DNA of 64,000 nucleotides, taken from positions 368 to 64,367 of the forward strand of contig NZ_QHKS01000017.1 of the NCBI RefSeq assembly GCF_003353175.1. Reading direction: 5' to 3'. Of this stretch, positions 28,454 through 38,157 are shown piece after piece. The notes beneath the pieces were generated by a model. That model saw only the letters and a program-made list of their open reading frames with translations. It did no database searches and was not told the DNA's origin. The stretch comes from Paraburkholderia lacunae. GTDB lineage: Bacteria > Pseudomonadota > Gammaproteobacteria > Burkholderiales > Burkholderiaceae. A program made the translations under genes and the position numbers. Each line of letters opens with the position of its first letter. Position 1 is the first letter of the stretch.

Positions 28454-28861
28454 TTCCTAATCCTCCTGTTGGCGCTCATCGCAGACTTGCTGCGGTAGCA
28501 ATCTCCCCGGATAACCTGACGCCCGTTGTGTCCGTAGCCGACATTGAACGCGGCTTCATCTTTCCACCTTTGCGCCGCCAAGGGCGCTATCCGCGTTGCG
28601 GTCGCAGCCAGTGTGAGTCGACCGTTGCAAAACCACAAACGAGCAACTGCTCATCCAGAGAGCAAATAATCAAGCGCAGAACTAGCTCTGTCAAGGCGAT
28701 TTCGAGAGGGAAAACCCCGATGACCGACGGGTGAACGATGTTAATTTGTCTGTCGCCGAGACTGCGCTGGCCCCGCAGATGGAGGTGCGCTGCTCTTCAA
28801 CTGCTCTCCACAGTGAGTCAATCCGCCAAATCTATGTCGTTGAACATGACGTGTCTTGTCA
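28454..28861. other. Intergenic region upstream of the polyol genes
   Basis: About 400 bases with no supported gene on either strand. It must hold the promoter of the dehydrogenase-kinase pair and the end of the LysR transcript. No clear terminator hairpin with T-run is visible. Confidence 0.35.
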
Positions 28862-29773
28862 TCAGATGATGAGAGGAAAGCTTTCCTGAATCGCGGACTG
28901 GACCTTGACCACCGCGGAATCGCGCATCGAGCTAGTCCGCCATGCAAGTACGATCGGGTAAATCAGGAGTTTCACCGGGCACTCGAAAAGCGTCAGCCCG
29001 GTCAGTCTGGAAATCGCCAGCGCCGCATGCCTCGGAATGGTCGCGACCGCGCGGGAGCCCTTCAGCAGATGCGGCAGGGAAGCAAAATGTGTTGTTGATG
29101 CTATGACGTTACGCCGTCGACCGAGTGCCGACAGCCCCTCATCCACTATCCCTACCACCCCGCCCGAAGAGACGAGAATGTGTCCTCGAGACAAGTATTC
29201 ATCAAGCGTCAGAGTAGACGCCGCGCGGCGCTTGTCATCCAGGAGACATGCGTAATCTCCTTCGCCTACAACCCGCTGGTTGAGCCCTCGGCCGGACGAT
29301 GCACCCGCAAACAACGCGAGGTCCATTTCGCGATTTGCCAGCGCGTCGCCGACAATCTGACTATGGGTTTGCCGGAATATGAGCCTCAGTCCAGGCGCGC
29401 TCTGCGCCAGGCGTTCAATCAACTGCCGACCCACAGCAATCTCAAAGTCATCGGACAGCCCAATCGAAACTGAGCGGCCGTGAAACGAGGTCGCATCGGG
29501 CCAAGCGACAGCGACGGTCTGACGGCACTTGCCAAGCGCTTCGCTCACCAGCGGTTTCAGCTCTTTTGCACGGGATGTCGGCGCAAGCCCCCGTCCAGTG
29601 CGTACGAACAGGGTGTCGGAAAACACTTCGCGCAGCCGTCTGAGCGCCGCACTCACTGCAGATTGGGTCAGATTGAGCCGAATTCCAGCGCGGCTTGCTC
29701 CCCCTTCCTCGAACAAAGCTTCAAAGACCTTGAAGAGGTTTAGGTCGACAGCATCGATATCAATTTTATTCAT
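28862..29773 (-). CDS. LysR-family regulator divergent from a nitrilase gene
   Basis: A 303-residue NodD/LinR-like LysR regulator: helix-turn-helix LNLFKVFEALFEEGGASRAGIRLNLTQSAVSAALRRLREVF (key A-x2-L-x-L-T-Q-S-A-V-S) within residues 8-65, then an effector domain. The start at 29773 is chosen because MNKIDIDAVDLNLFKVF is the standard beginning; the frame extends further but without family similarity. It is divergent from the nitrilase gene at 29854, which is its likely target. The CATATC/GATATG pair around its start codon may be chance. Confidence 0.87.
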   Translation of the reverse strand: MNKIDIDAVDLNLFKVFEALFEEGGASRAGIRLNLTQSAVSAALRRLREVFSDTLFVRTGRGLAPTSRAKELKPLVSEALGKCRQTVAVAWPDATSFHGRSVSIGLSDDFEIAVGRQLIERLAQSAPGLRLIFRQTHSQIVGDALANREMDLALFAGASSGRGLNQRVVGEGDYACLLDDKRRAASTLTLDEYLSRGHILVSSGGVVGIVDEGLSALGRRRNVIASTTHFASLPHLLKGSRAVATIPRHAALAISRLTGLTLFECPVKLLIYPIVLAWRTSSMRDSAVVKVQSAIQESFPLII

Positions 29774-29853
29774 ATCAGATAGTGGCGATATGCGTTCACA
29801 CGATTTTACATCCGGGTAAAGATGCAGGCACAAACCTTCCTCAAGGAAACGCC

Positions 29854-30777
29854 ATGTCGAAGTCAAAAGTCGCCGCGCTGCAAATCGGTTCCTCTGCAGC
29901 CGGAAAAGCCCGGACCCTGCAGCACATCCTCTCTTTCGAAGAGCAGATTCGCGCCTCCGGCGCCAAGCTCGTGGTCATGCCTGAGGCGTTGTTGGGCGGC
30001 TATCCTAAGGGTGAAATTTTCGGCACCCGTCTGGGCTATCGGTTGCCGGAAGGTCGCGACGCTTTCGCGCGGTACTACGACAACGCCATTGACGTGCCGG
30101 GCGAGGAGACCCAAGCGCTCGCTGACCTCTCGGCTAAGTGCGGCGCTTCAATCGTCATCGGCGTTATCGAGCGAGAGGGCAACACCCTCTACTGCACGGC
30201 GTTGTTCTTCAACCCTGACGACGGGCTGGTGGCAAAACACCGCAAGCTAATGCCGACGGGCACGGAGCGACTCATTTGGGGACAAGGTGACGGGTCGACG
30301 TTGCCTGCCGTGAAGACCGAAGCCGGCGTGGCGGGGACGGCAATCTGCTGGGAAAATCACATGCCGCTCCTGCGCACGGCGATGTATGCCAAGGGTGTGC
30401 AGGTCTGGTGTGCGCCGACGGTGGACGATCGGGACATCTGGCAGTGCTCGATGCGACATATCGCTCACGAAGGTAGGTGCTTCGTTATCAGCGCATGTCA
30501 GGTACAACCTTCGCCAGCACAGCTCGGCATAGAAGTGCCGGATTGGGACGAAAACCGGCCACTCATCAACGGTGGCAGCCTCATCGTGGGATCTTTGGGC
30601 GAAGTTCTGGCAGGTCCGCTGCATGGCGAGACAGGATTGGTAGTCGCTGAAATCGATACCGATGAGCTTGTTCGCGCCCGATATGACTTCGACGTTGTGG
30701 GCCACTATTCGCGGCCCGACGTGTTTTCGTTGTCCGTCGACGAGCGCGCCAAGCGAACGGTGGAGTTCAAGTCGTAG
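29854..30777 (+). CDS. Nitrilase (carbon-nitrogen hydrolase)
   Basis: A 307-residue cytoplasmic nitrilase. Catalytic residues are E44 (VMPEALLGGYPKG), K131 (HRKLMPTGTERLIWG) and C165 (GTAICWENHMPLLR). The Trp after the catalytic Cys is the commonest form and differs from the Ala of the third nitrilase in the window. AAGGAA precedes the ATG. It is controlled presumably by the divergent LysR. It is the only plus-strand gene between two minus-strand genes. The substrate is not predictable; a link to the nearby amidase gene is possible. Confidence 0.9.
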   Translation: MSKSKVAALQIGSSAAGKARTLQHILSFEEQIRASGAKLVVMPEALLGGYPKGEIFGTRLGYRLPEGRDAFARYYDNAIDVPGEETQALADLSAKCGASIVIGVIEREGNTLYCTALFFNPDDGLVAKHRKLMPTGTERLIWGQGDGSTLPAVKTEAGVAGTAICWENHMPLLRTAMYAKGVQVWCAPTVDDRDIWQCSMRHIAHEGRCFVISACQVQPSPAQLGIEVPDWDENRPLINGGSLIVGSLGEVLAGPLHGETGLVVAEIDTDELVRARYDFDVVGHYSRPDVFSLSVDERAKRTVEFKS

Positions 30778-31124
30778 TCGAAACGTCACGTAAGGCGATT
30801 GAGCGCCGCGCTTATGAAGCGCCAGTGCTTATCGTCCAGATGAGCCGCCCGCGCAGCGAAGTCCGGTTAGTTTTGACGAGCACGCGGATTGGTTCCAACG
30901 GGCGCCCAAGCGCCTCGTTGACTTACGGGCATGCAACGGACCTGGTCTTTCGCCAACGTAGCCGTTCAGCACGAGGTCCGGCCGGTTCCATCCGAGGTTG
31001 TCGAGGGACGACTCACCGAAACTAAGTTCAGTAAGCGAAGACGCCGGCAACTGCTGGCACGCAACGTTAAAGCAGCGCCGCACAGCTTCCTGCTGTCTGC
31101 ACGATGGGGCACCAGCCGCGTTAT
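30778..31124. other. Intergenic region between convergent nitrilase and amidase genes
   Basis: About 350 bases downstream of both flanking genes. Short open frames exist on both strands but none has a ribosome site or a recognisable product. No clear terminator seen. Confidence 0.35.
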
Positions 31125-32696
31125 TCAAACATTCGGTGCAGGTAGCGGTCCGAACAACTTCTCCATGGCCAGACCAATCGCGAGAAGTTTTTGGTCGCTT
31201 CCTACGGGCCCGTCGAGCGCCATACCCACGGGCAGTCCGCCTGATGTCTGACCCGCTGGAAGAGTCAGGCCCGGAATCCCAACGATGCTACCAGGGTCGC
31301 AGTTTCGGATAAACGTCGCAAACTCGTCAACTGCGGGCCCTCCATTCACGCTGACTGTTGACGAACCGTGTACGAAGTCGATAGGTACGGCAGGCAGCGG
31401 AGTTGTGGGAAAGAAGATTGCGTCTATATTGTTTGCACTAAAGTAGGCGTCAAAGAGGGCCCGCATCTGCGGTCGGTAGACGTTGAGGGCGTCAGGATAT
31501 TCGGCGGCCGCGCTATCGGAGGTGACAGAAACGAATCCTGCCTTCACATCCGGGTCAGCGACGTTCGCAGCGATGTCCGACAGCGTTATATTGGCTGCGC
31601 CGCTATCAGCGAGGTAAGCCGGAATATCAACGGTGGCTTCATGGAAAACCAGTTGAAACCCGACCTTTGCTCCCAAGTCTCTGATAGTTGGTAAATCAAC
31701 CGACACAAACGTCACACCGGCAGCCTGGAGTTTCGACTTCGCGGTATTCATGACTTGCAAGACCTGGTCGTCAACAACATCCCAATAGGTAGCGGGTATG
31801 CCAAAACGCAGCCCGGCAAGCGCGGCCGGAGCAGGAATTGCCGCCCCCGTAATAACCGAATCAAGAAGAGCCACGTCCGCCACGGTGCGTCCCAAGGGAC
31901 CGACTGTGTCTCTCGTGTGGCTTAGCGGAAGCACACCAGTTCCGTCGTAGCGGCGCTCCGGTCCGCCATTTCCAACCGATGGCCTTAGGCCTGCAATACC
32001 GTTAAGGGCCGCGGGGATTCGTACGGAGCCTCCCGTGTCAGTTCCCAGGCCGACTGGTGCCATTCTGGCAGCAATCGCTACGCCGGTACCGCCAGATGAA
32101 CCACCGACCATGCGATTTGTGTCGTAGGGATTCCTTGCGACGCCAGCAAAAGGCGCGAAGTTTGTGGTTGTAATGCCGAACGCTAGTTCGTGCATATTCG
32201 CTTTGCCAATGATGATGGCGCCAGCGCTCAGAAGTGGGCCAAGCACCTTGGCGTCAGCATTTGGCTGAAAGTTCATCATCGCCGGAGTCGCTCCTGTCGT
32301 TGGAAGCGTCCGCGTATTGATGTTGTCTTTTACGACGATAGGAAGCCCAGCCAATCGCGGCAACTTCTGCCCTGCAGCCCGAGCCGCGTCGACCGCACGG
32401 GCTGCCGAAATTGCCGCGTCGGTATTCAGCGTTATAAAAGCTCTGAGATTGTTCAAAGCCGCGGCCCGGGATAGTAGAGTTCGAACATATGTCTCAGCAG
32501 ACAGTTGCCCTGAAGCGATGGCCGTCACGGCCTCTGACGCGGTCAATGCGAGTTGTTGGGTCTGACTCATGGATTCAGGAGGGGACAAGTGACTTCCGCC
32601 GCAGGCAGAAAGTCCGGCGGATGCGATTGGGGCAACTGCCAACGCACCAACTCCCGATACAAAACGGCGTCGACCCTTAGATTCCGGGGAATTCAT
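31125..32696 (-). CDS. Amidase-signature-family hydrolase, Tat-exported lipoprotein
   Basis: A 523-residue amidase. The N-terminus KGRRRFVSGVGALAVAPIAS carries a twin-arginine motif, and ...GLSACGG ends in a lipobox, so it is probably exported folded and lipid-anchored. The amidase triad is visible: Lys in VVKDNINT, the cis-Ser in VGGSSGGTG and the nucleophile Ser in GTDTGGSVRIPAAL. GGAGA precedes the ATG at 32696. Cytoplasmic relatives hydrolyse amides such as indoleacetamide or mandelamide; a periplasmic form is unusual. It lies after the aldehyde dehydrogenase gene, about 210 bases away in the same direction. Confidence 0.88.
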   Translation of the reverse strand: MNSPESKGRRRFVSGVGALAVAPIASAGLSACGGSHLSPPESMSQTQQLALTASEAVTAIASGQLSAETYVRTLLSRAAALNNLRAFITLNTDAAISAARAVDAARAAGQKLPRLAGLPIVVKDNINTRTLPTTGATPAMMNFQPNADAKVLGPLLSAGAIIIGKANMHELAFGITTTNFAPFAGVARNPYDTNRMVGGSSGGTGVAIAARMAPVGLGTDTGGSVRIPAALNGIAGLRPSVGNGGPERRYDGTGVLPLSHTRDTVGPLGRTVADVALLDSVITGAAIPAPAALAGLRFGIPATYWDVVDDQVLQVMNTAKSKLQAAGVTFVSVDLPTIRDLGAKVGFQLVFHEATVDIPAYLADSGAANITLSDIAANVADPDVKAGFVSVTSDSAAAEYPDALNVYRPQMRALFDAYFSANNIDAIFFPTTPLPAVPIDFVHGSSTVSVNGGPAVDEFATFIRNCDPGSIVGIPGLTLPAGQTSGGLPVGMALDGPVGSDQKLLAIGLAMEKLFGPLPAPNV

Positions 32697-32907
32697 ACTG
32701 TCTCCGATATTATTTAGAACGTTCGCTCAGGGCGCCATGGCACGTTTTAAAATGATAAAAACGACTAGGTGACGAGTCGAACTGAATGTTGAATTCAAAT
32801 TTGGATAATCGCTAAACCGCTTCTCGAGCAGATGCCGGACAGAGCCAGCCTCCGCCGTTTAATCCATGCACAACGGTATGTCGTCTACGCTTTCGCCGAG
32901 CCGCGCT

Positions 32908-34371
32908 CTAGAACGGGTAAGTTATTGGCTTGTCGAGCACGCTCACCCATTGCGTCTGAGTAAATTCGTGGAAGTTAGCTGGCCCCCCGAATCGACCACC
33001 ATTGCCGGACGCACCCATTCCCCCGAACGGCACGTGGAACTCGTTGTTCACAGTCTGGTCGTTGACATGCACCATGCCTGCCTTGATACGCGCTGACAGC
33101 GCGAGCCCGCGTGCCAGAGAGCTCGTATGCACTGCCGCAGCCAGACCATATGGCGACCCGTTGACCAATTGAACCGCCTCGTCGTCTGTATCGAAGACAG
33201 TGATAGGCGCGACCGGACCAAATATTTCCTCCTGGAACGCTGGCATATCAACGGTCACTCCTGTCAGCACAGTCGGCGAATAGAAGAGCTTCGAGAATTC
33301 ACCACCGACGCGGAGCGTTGCCCCGGCTGCCACGCTCTTGCGCACAATGTCGTCGATTCTGTCGAGTTGTTTTTTGTTGATGAGCGGCCCGAGGTGAACC
33401 TGTTCGGTATGCGGGTTGCCGACACGCAGATTTCTGGCGCGCTGAGCCAGCTTGTCCGCATACTCATCGGCGACCGCCCGATGTACGAGATGCCTTCCCG
33501 TCTGCATGCAAATCTGCCCCTGGTGAAGGAATGAGCCCCACGCTCCGTTCGAACTGGCAGCATCCAGGTCCGCGTCTTCCAGAATGACAATGGCATTGTT
33601 GCCGCCCAACTCAAGTGCAACTTTCTTGAGCATCTCACCGCAAATTCGGCCAATTGAGCGTCCAACGGCCGTAGAACCGGTGAACGAGATCATCCCGACC
33701 TGTGGGTGACGCACAAGGGCATCACCTGCTTCGGCAGCTCCTGGGATAACGTGCAGAACGCCCGAGGGCAAGCCAGCGTCCTCAAAGACGCTCGCGAGTA
33801 GCAATCCTCCGCTAACCGCGCTTTGCGGGTCCGGTTTCAACACCACGGCGTTGCCAACGGCAAGTGCGGGAGCGACCGAACGCATCGAGAGCAGGATGGG
33901 GAAATTCCATGGAGCGATGACACCGACAACGCCAATCGGTACATGACGGCAAATGTTCATGCGACCGGGCATCGCCGACGGGTACAGCGCGCCCTCCGAC
34001 TGCATGGGCATTGCTGCTGCCGCCAGCAATTGCTCATACGTGGCATGCAGTTCCCACTGCGCTTTGGCCGTTGTGGACCCACACTCTCTAACGTTCCATT
34101 CATTAATCTCCGGGGCACGTTTCTTAAGCAACCTTGCCGCCTCGCGCAAGATTGCGGCTCTCTGGTCAAACGGGGTGGATGCCCACGCCTCCTGCGCGGC
34201 CGCTGCCGACTTTGCCGCGCGGTCAATGTCCTCCGGGCCGCCCAGTCCTACGTTGGCCAACGTCTCACCGGTTGAGGGTTCGGTTACGGGGTGGACGCCA
34301 CCGATGGCGTTCGTCCATCCATCGGAAAAGATAAGGCCGGTCCACATGACTTTGGTGTCGATGCTGCTCAT
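32908..34371 (-). CDS. Benzaldehyde dehydrogenase (aldehyde dehydrogenase family)
   Basis: A 487-residue NAD(P)-dependent aldehyde dehydrogenase. Cofactor-binding segments IAPWNFPILLSMRSVAPALAVGN and FTGSTAVGRSIG are present, the general base Glu is in LELGGNN and the catalytic Cys in GQICMQTGRH. The last motif is typical of benzaldehyde/vanillin dehydrogenases. Its place directly after the permease and mdlABC genes fits oxidation of benzaldehyde to benzoate, the last step of the mandelate pathway. GAGGT lies 4 bases before the ATG at 34371. Confidence 0.9.
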   Translation of the reverse strand: MSSIDTKVMWTGLIFSDGWTNAIGGVHPVTEPSTGETLANVGLGGPEDIDRAAKSAAAAQEAWASTPFDQRAAILREAARLLKKRAPEINEWNVRECGSTTAKAQWELHATYEQLLAAAAMPMQSEGALYPSAMPGRMNICRHVPIGVVGVIAPWNFPILLSMRSVAPALAVGNAVVLKPDPQSAVSGGLLLASVFEDAGLPSGVLHVIPGAAEAGDALVRHPQVGMISFTGSTAVGRSIGRICGEMLKKVALELGGNNAIVILEDADLDAASSNGAWGSFLHQGQICMQTGRHLVHRAVADEYADKLAQRARNLRVGNPHTEQVHLGPLINKKQLDRIDDIVRKSVAAGATLRVGGEFSKLFYSPTVLTGVTVDMPAFQEEIFGPVAPITVFDTDDEAVQLVNGSPYGLAAAVHTSSLARGLALSARIKAGMVHVNDQTVNNEFHVPFGGMGASGNGGRFGGPANFHEFTQTQWVSVLDKPITYPF

Positions 34372-34415
34372 AACTACCTCTTTCAGAAGCGGGTTCAGAT
34401 TCTGGGTGAGTACTG

Positions 34416-35765
34416 TCAGTCAGCCGCAGCCACGGCAATTTTTGCGTTCTCTGCCGACGGCTTTCTCGTCCGCGAAGTCAGCGTTATTGCGATGGCCGCG
34501 ATAACACCAGGAACCGCGAACACCATGAAGTTGAAGGTAATGGGAAGATTCATGCTGACAAGGTAACCGCCTAAAGCGGGACCGGCGACGGCGCCAAATC
34601 GACCTGCCGCGGCAGCCCAGCCGACACCGGTTGACCGGACACTCGCCGGATAGAACTGGGCGGCGAACGCGTGCACGATGCACAAGGTCCCGATAGTCGT
34701 TGCGCCGGCTAGCATCAGAAGAACATCTAAGATAAAAGCGTTCTGCTTGTAGCCGAGGAGGCCGATTGACACTGTGGCAACCGCGAAGAACAGGATGAGC
34801 GTGCCTTTGCCACCCCACCTATCCGCCAGCCAGCCGCTCGCAAGTCCCCCTAAGACAGCGCCCGCGTTCAGCGTGATGAGGAAGGTGAGACTGGAGCCGA
34901 GTGAATATCCATTCGCCGTCATCAGTTTGGGAAGCCAGGTGTTCAGGCCATAGACCATCAGCATGCACATCCCGAAGGCAACCCAAATCAGCAGCGTGTC
35001 TGCTGCTCGACCGTCCTTGAAGATTTGTACAATTCGGGATTGCGTCGACTTTACCGATGTCGTCGACATCGTTGACGCGAGCGACTCGGCGCCACCCCGA
35101 TAGCTCGGGGCGAGTTTGCGTAAGACGCGGTCAGCCTCGACGAAGCGGCGATTTGCGAGAAGAAATGCAATCGACTCTGGCAGCCAGCGGAACAGAATCG
35201 GGAGCGTGAGCAGGGGCAAACCTGCGATCAGAAAGTTGGCTCGCCAACCGAAAGTGGGGGTGATGACTTTTCCCATCACCGCGGCGATGACCCCGCCTAC
35301 CGAAAAGAAACTTAACATCACGGTCACCATGATGTTGCGCTTTGCCTTCGGTGACATTTCAGTCACGAGGGCTACGATGTTCGGCACCATGCCGCCCAGA
35401 CCAACCCCGGTAAAGAAACGGCAAATGACAAACTGCGTGGAATTCTCACAGAAGCCGTTTCCGAACGCGGCAAGTCCGAAGACAACCAGGCACGCGAGAA
35501 TCACGCGGCGACGTCCAATTCTGTCCGATGAGCTGCCCAGCGACAGAGCGCCTACCATCATCCCAAACAGGGCGCTGCTACCAATGATGCCTGCCGTCAC
35601 CGCCGGAAGCTTCCATTCGACCATCAGTTGCGGAAGGACCGAGCCATAAATGACCAGGTCGTAACCGTCGAATAGCATCAGCATCGAGCACCAGAACATA
35701 ATCATCAGGTGAAACGAGTTGACGCGCGTCCCATCGACGACGTCGTCGATAATGTTGGTGCTCAT
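34416..35765 (-). CDS. MFS transporter, AAHS family, probable mandelate permease
   Basis: A 449-residue 12-helix inner-membrane symporter. The AAHS motif is LMLFDGYDLVIYGSVLPQL near residue 32 and the loop 2-3 motif SLGSSSDRIGRRRV near 80. ATG 35765 is preceded by GGAG at 7 bases; a TTG 12 bases upstream is less likely. It lies between mdlA and the aldehyde dehydrogenase gene in one direction, so uptake of mandelate or benzoylformate is the natural reading, not proven by sequence. Confidence 0.89.
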   Translation of the reverse strand: MSTNIIDDVVDGTRVNSFHLMIMFWCSMLMLFDGYDLVIYGSVLPQLMVEWKLPAVTAGIIGSSALFGMMVGALSLGSSSDRIGRRRVILACLVVFGLAAFGNGFCENSTQFVICRFFTGVGLGGMVPNIVALVTEMSPKAKRNIMVTVMLSFFSVGGVIAAVMGKVITPTFGWRANFLIAGLPLLTLPILFRWLPESIAFLLANRRFVEADRVLRKLAPSYRGGAESLASTMSTTSVKSTQSRIVQIFKDGRAADTLLIWVAFGMCMLMVYGLNTWLPKLMTANGYSLGSSLTFLITLNAGAVLGGLASGWLADRWGGKGTLILFFAVATVSIGLLGYKQNAFILDVLLMLAGATTIGTLCIVHAFAAQFYPASVRSTGVGWAAAAGRFGAVAGPALGGYLVSMNLPITFNFMVFAVPGVIAAIAITLTSRTRKPSAENAKIAVAAAD

Positions 35766-35874
35766 GTTTGTCTCCAATTTAGATAAACGAAGCCGCTCTT
35801 ATGTCGGTTAATAATTAGCAATACTTACAGATAGCAGCAATGTTGCCCAAGACGAACAGCGCTCTATTCCTCAG

Positions 35875-36954
35875 TTAAACCGAGAATCGCTTGATTTCCT
35901 GGTCTCGCCAGACGATGCCCGCACCCGGCAACTCGCCGAAGTACGCTTTGCCGTCTTTAAACTTCAGTGTCGGTTCAAGGATTGGGCCTGCAAGGTCCAT
36001 TCGTTCCAGCCAGTGACACGTCGGACTAACAGCCAGAAGATGAGCGCTAAATTCCTGAAAGATGTGACTCGACATCGGCAGCCCATGCTGCTCCGCAAGG
36101 GCGCTTGCACGGAGCCAACCGGTAACGCCGCCAATTTTCATCAAGTCAGGCATGCACAGGTCGCAGGCCCCGGCGCTAAGCGCGAGACTCATTTCGTCAG
36201 GCCCGAACCAGTTCTCGCCCATCTGCACCGGGACATTCAATGCGTCGCGCACTTTTGCGTGTCCTTGGTAATCCTGCTGCAATGTCGGCTCCTCCACCCA
36301 TGCCACGCCTTCCTGCTCTAGTACCTGACCTCGGCGGATGGCTTCTGGAACCGTCAGACCCTGGTTGTAGTCGACCATGATTTGGACGTTGTCGCCGACG
36401 ACCTCCCGGATGCTACGGACGACCTTGATGTCGTCCTGAAGAGTCGGATAGCCGATTTTTGTCTTGATAGCGGCGAAGCCGGCTTCGGCAGCGCCCTTAG
36501 CACGATGCGTCGCGAGTTCTACGCCGTCCATGCTGTGGCTGTCGTACGCGAGCAATGGCCGGGCAACGCCGCCGAGGAGCTCGACAAGCGGAAGTCCGTG
36601 TACTTTGGCCTTCGCATCCCATAGCGCCATATCAATGCCGGCCGTCGCCATCCGAACGAGGCCCGTATTTCCAAGCAACCTGAATTTCGACTGCAGCAGC
36701 TGGTCGATATGGCGGGGCGCCAACGGGTGGCCTACGATGACTGCCGCCAGCTCATCAACCGTCTGTTGCACTGGCTTTAAGGCTAGAGGCGTATATGTGA
36801 AAAGGTAGGCATGCCCCGTCACACCCCTATCCGTCTGCAGGTCGAGCAGGACGAGCGGAGAGCTAGCCACCGTACCAACAGCCGTCTTAACCGGGTATTC
36901 CAAAGGAACGTTCACCGCGCGGGTGCGCAGACCAACGATTTTCGTGTCGCTCAT
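35875..36954 (-). CDS. mdlA: Mandelate racemase
   Basis: A 359-residue enolase-superfamily enzyme, the same length as Pseudomonas putida MdlA and alike over its whole length. It interconverts (R)- and (S)-mandelate. Visible catalytic elements are the K-x-K motif AIKTKIGYP, metal ligands in MVDYNQ, VEEPT and MGENW, Asp in MPDLMKIGG, the His base in SSHIFQE and Glu in HWLERMDLAG. The ATG overlaps the mdlB stop by one base (TGATG), so translation is coupled. Third gene of the mdlCBA operon. Confidence 0.95.
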   Translation of the reverse strand: MSDTKIVGLRTRAVNVPLEYPVKTAVGTVASSPLVLLDLQTDRGVTGHAYLFTYTPLALKPVQQTVDELAAVIVGHPLAPRHIDQLLQSKFRLLGNTGLVRMATAGIDMALWDAKAKVHGLPLVELLGGVARPLLAYDSHSMDGVELATHRAKGAAEAGFAAIKTKIGYPTLQDDIKVVRSIREVVGDNVQIMVDYNQGLTVPEAIRRGQVLEQEGVAWVEEPTLQQDYQGHAKVRDALNVPVQMGENWFGPDEMSLALSAGACDLCMPDLMKIGGVTGWLRASALAEQHGLPMSSHIFQEFSAHLLAVSPTCHWLERMDLAGPILEPTLKFKDGKAYFGELPGAGIVWRDQEIKRFSV

Positions 36955-38138
36955 CACTTCTCCATCACATCGGGTTCGTACCTCGGTGCGTCGACCCGCG
37001 AAAATTCCTGTGAGTTACCAGTCCAGACATAGTCCTTGGAAAGCTTCGAAACGGAAGGGCAACCGATTTGGGCGAGCGTCCTTTCAATCTCGTCCTTCAT
37101 GATTTCCAGCACCGCGTCTACTCCTCGCGCTCCATCCGCAGCGAGTCCGTACAGGGTTGCGCGGCCGAGGAGCACGGCGCTCGCTCCTTTCGCGAGCGCC
37201 TTTACGACGTCAGAGCCTCTTCGAATTCCGCTGTCGAGGAGAACGGGAGCACGAAGGCGAGCGGCGGTCGGTTCGAGTGCTTCCAGTGGCGCGATGGCGC
37301 TATCAAGCTGGCGTCCGCCGTGGTTCGAGAGAATAACCCCGTCCGCACCGAGCGCTATGCATCGCTCGGCATCGTCCGGGCGGCTAATCCCCTTGATGAG
37401 GAGTTTGTGCGGCCAGAGGCTCCGCAGCCACGACAGGTCGTCCCAGGAAAAGCTCGCGTCCATCTGACGGCTCATCAATGCTGCCTGCAGTTCAGTGTCC
37501 TGCACGTCATCGCTGGCAAAGTTCGCGAGTTGCGGCACACCCTTGCGTACGAGGTCAAATGACCAGCGGGGATGAAGAGCGCCATCGAGAATCGTTTTGG
37601 GGCTGTAGCTCATCGGCAGCCCGAAACCGTTCCTGATATCGCGCTCACGCTTCCCATTCACGCCAACGTCGGTAGTCAGAATCAGCGTGGTGTATCCAGC
37701 GTTCAAAGCGCGCTTGACTAGCAACTCAGCCAGCTTCCGGTGCACGACGTAGAGCTGAAACCAGAGCTCGCCTCCAGATGCCTTTGCTACGGCCTCGAGT
37801 GAGGCTGTGGATGCGGTCGACAACGCAAAGGGAATTCCAAACTTTTCCGCTGCGCGAGCCAGCACGAGGTCGCCCTCTGGCCAGAGAATGCCGTTCAGCC
37901 CAGTTGGGGCTATGACAAGCGGCGCGCGCAACGGCTTGCCGAAGAGCGTTGTCTCAATGCTTCGCTTGCTCACGTCGACCAGACGGCGCGGCTGGAACCG
38001 AACGCTTTCGAAGACCTGCCGGTTGTGCTTCAAACCGAGTTCATCTTCTGCGCCGCCTTCGAGATAATCAAACACCATTCGAGGCAGGCGCCTCTTCGCC
38101 AGGAGACGAAAGTCGGCTACGTTCACAGGTTTGCTCAT
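36954..38138 (-). CDS. mdlB: (S)-mandelate dehydrogenase
   Basis: A 394-residue FMN-dependent alpha-hydroxyacid dehydrogenase that oxidises (S)-mandelate to benzoylformate and passes electrons to the membrane quinone pool. Family features seen: FDYLEGGAEDE, APTGLNGILWPEGD, the LILTTDVGVNGKRERD segment preceding the membrane-binding insertion, and the catalytic SNHGGRQLD and DSGIRRGSDVVKALAKGA. ATG 38138 with GAGGAG upstream is selected; length equals the P. putida enzyme within one residue. It lies 19 bases after mdlC. Confidence 0.95.
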   Translation of the reverse strand: MSKPVNVADFRLLAKRRLPRMVFDYLEGGAEDELGLKHNRQVFESVRFQPRRLVDVSKRSIETTLFGKPLRAPLVIAPTGLNGILWPEGDLVLARAAEKFGIPFALSTASTASLEAVAKASGGELWFQLYVVHRKLAELLVKRALNAGYTTLILTTDVGVNGKRERDIRNGFGLPMSYSPKTILDGALHPRWSFDLVRKGVPQLANFASDDVQDTELQAALMSRQMDASFSWDDLSWLRSLWPHKLLIKGISRPDDAERCIALGADGVILSNHGGRQLDSAIAPLEALEPTAARLRAPVLLDSGIRRGSDVVKALAKGASAVLLGRATLYGLAADGARGVDAVLEIMKDEIERTLAQIGCPSVSKLSKDYVWTGNSQEFSRVDAPRYEPDVMEK

Positions 38139-38157
38139 TTCACACTCCTCTGCTTGC

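Noticed and set aside
29768..29790. CATATC-N10-GATATG palindrome next to the LysR start at 29773
   Set aside because: One arm includes the start codon itself, and the spacing does not give T-N11-A. Probably chance.
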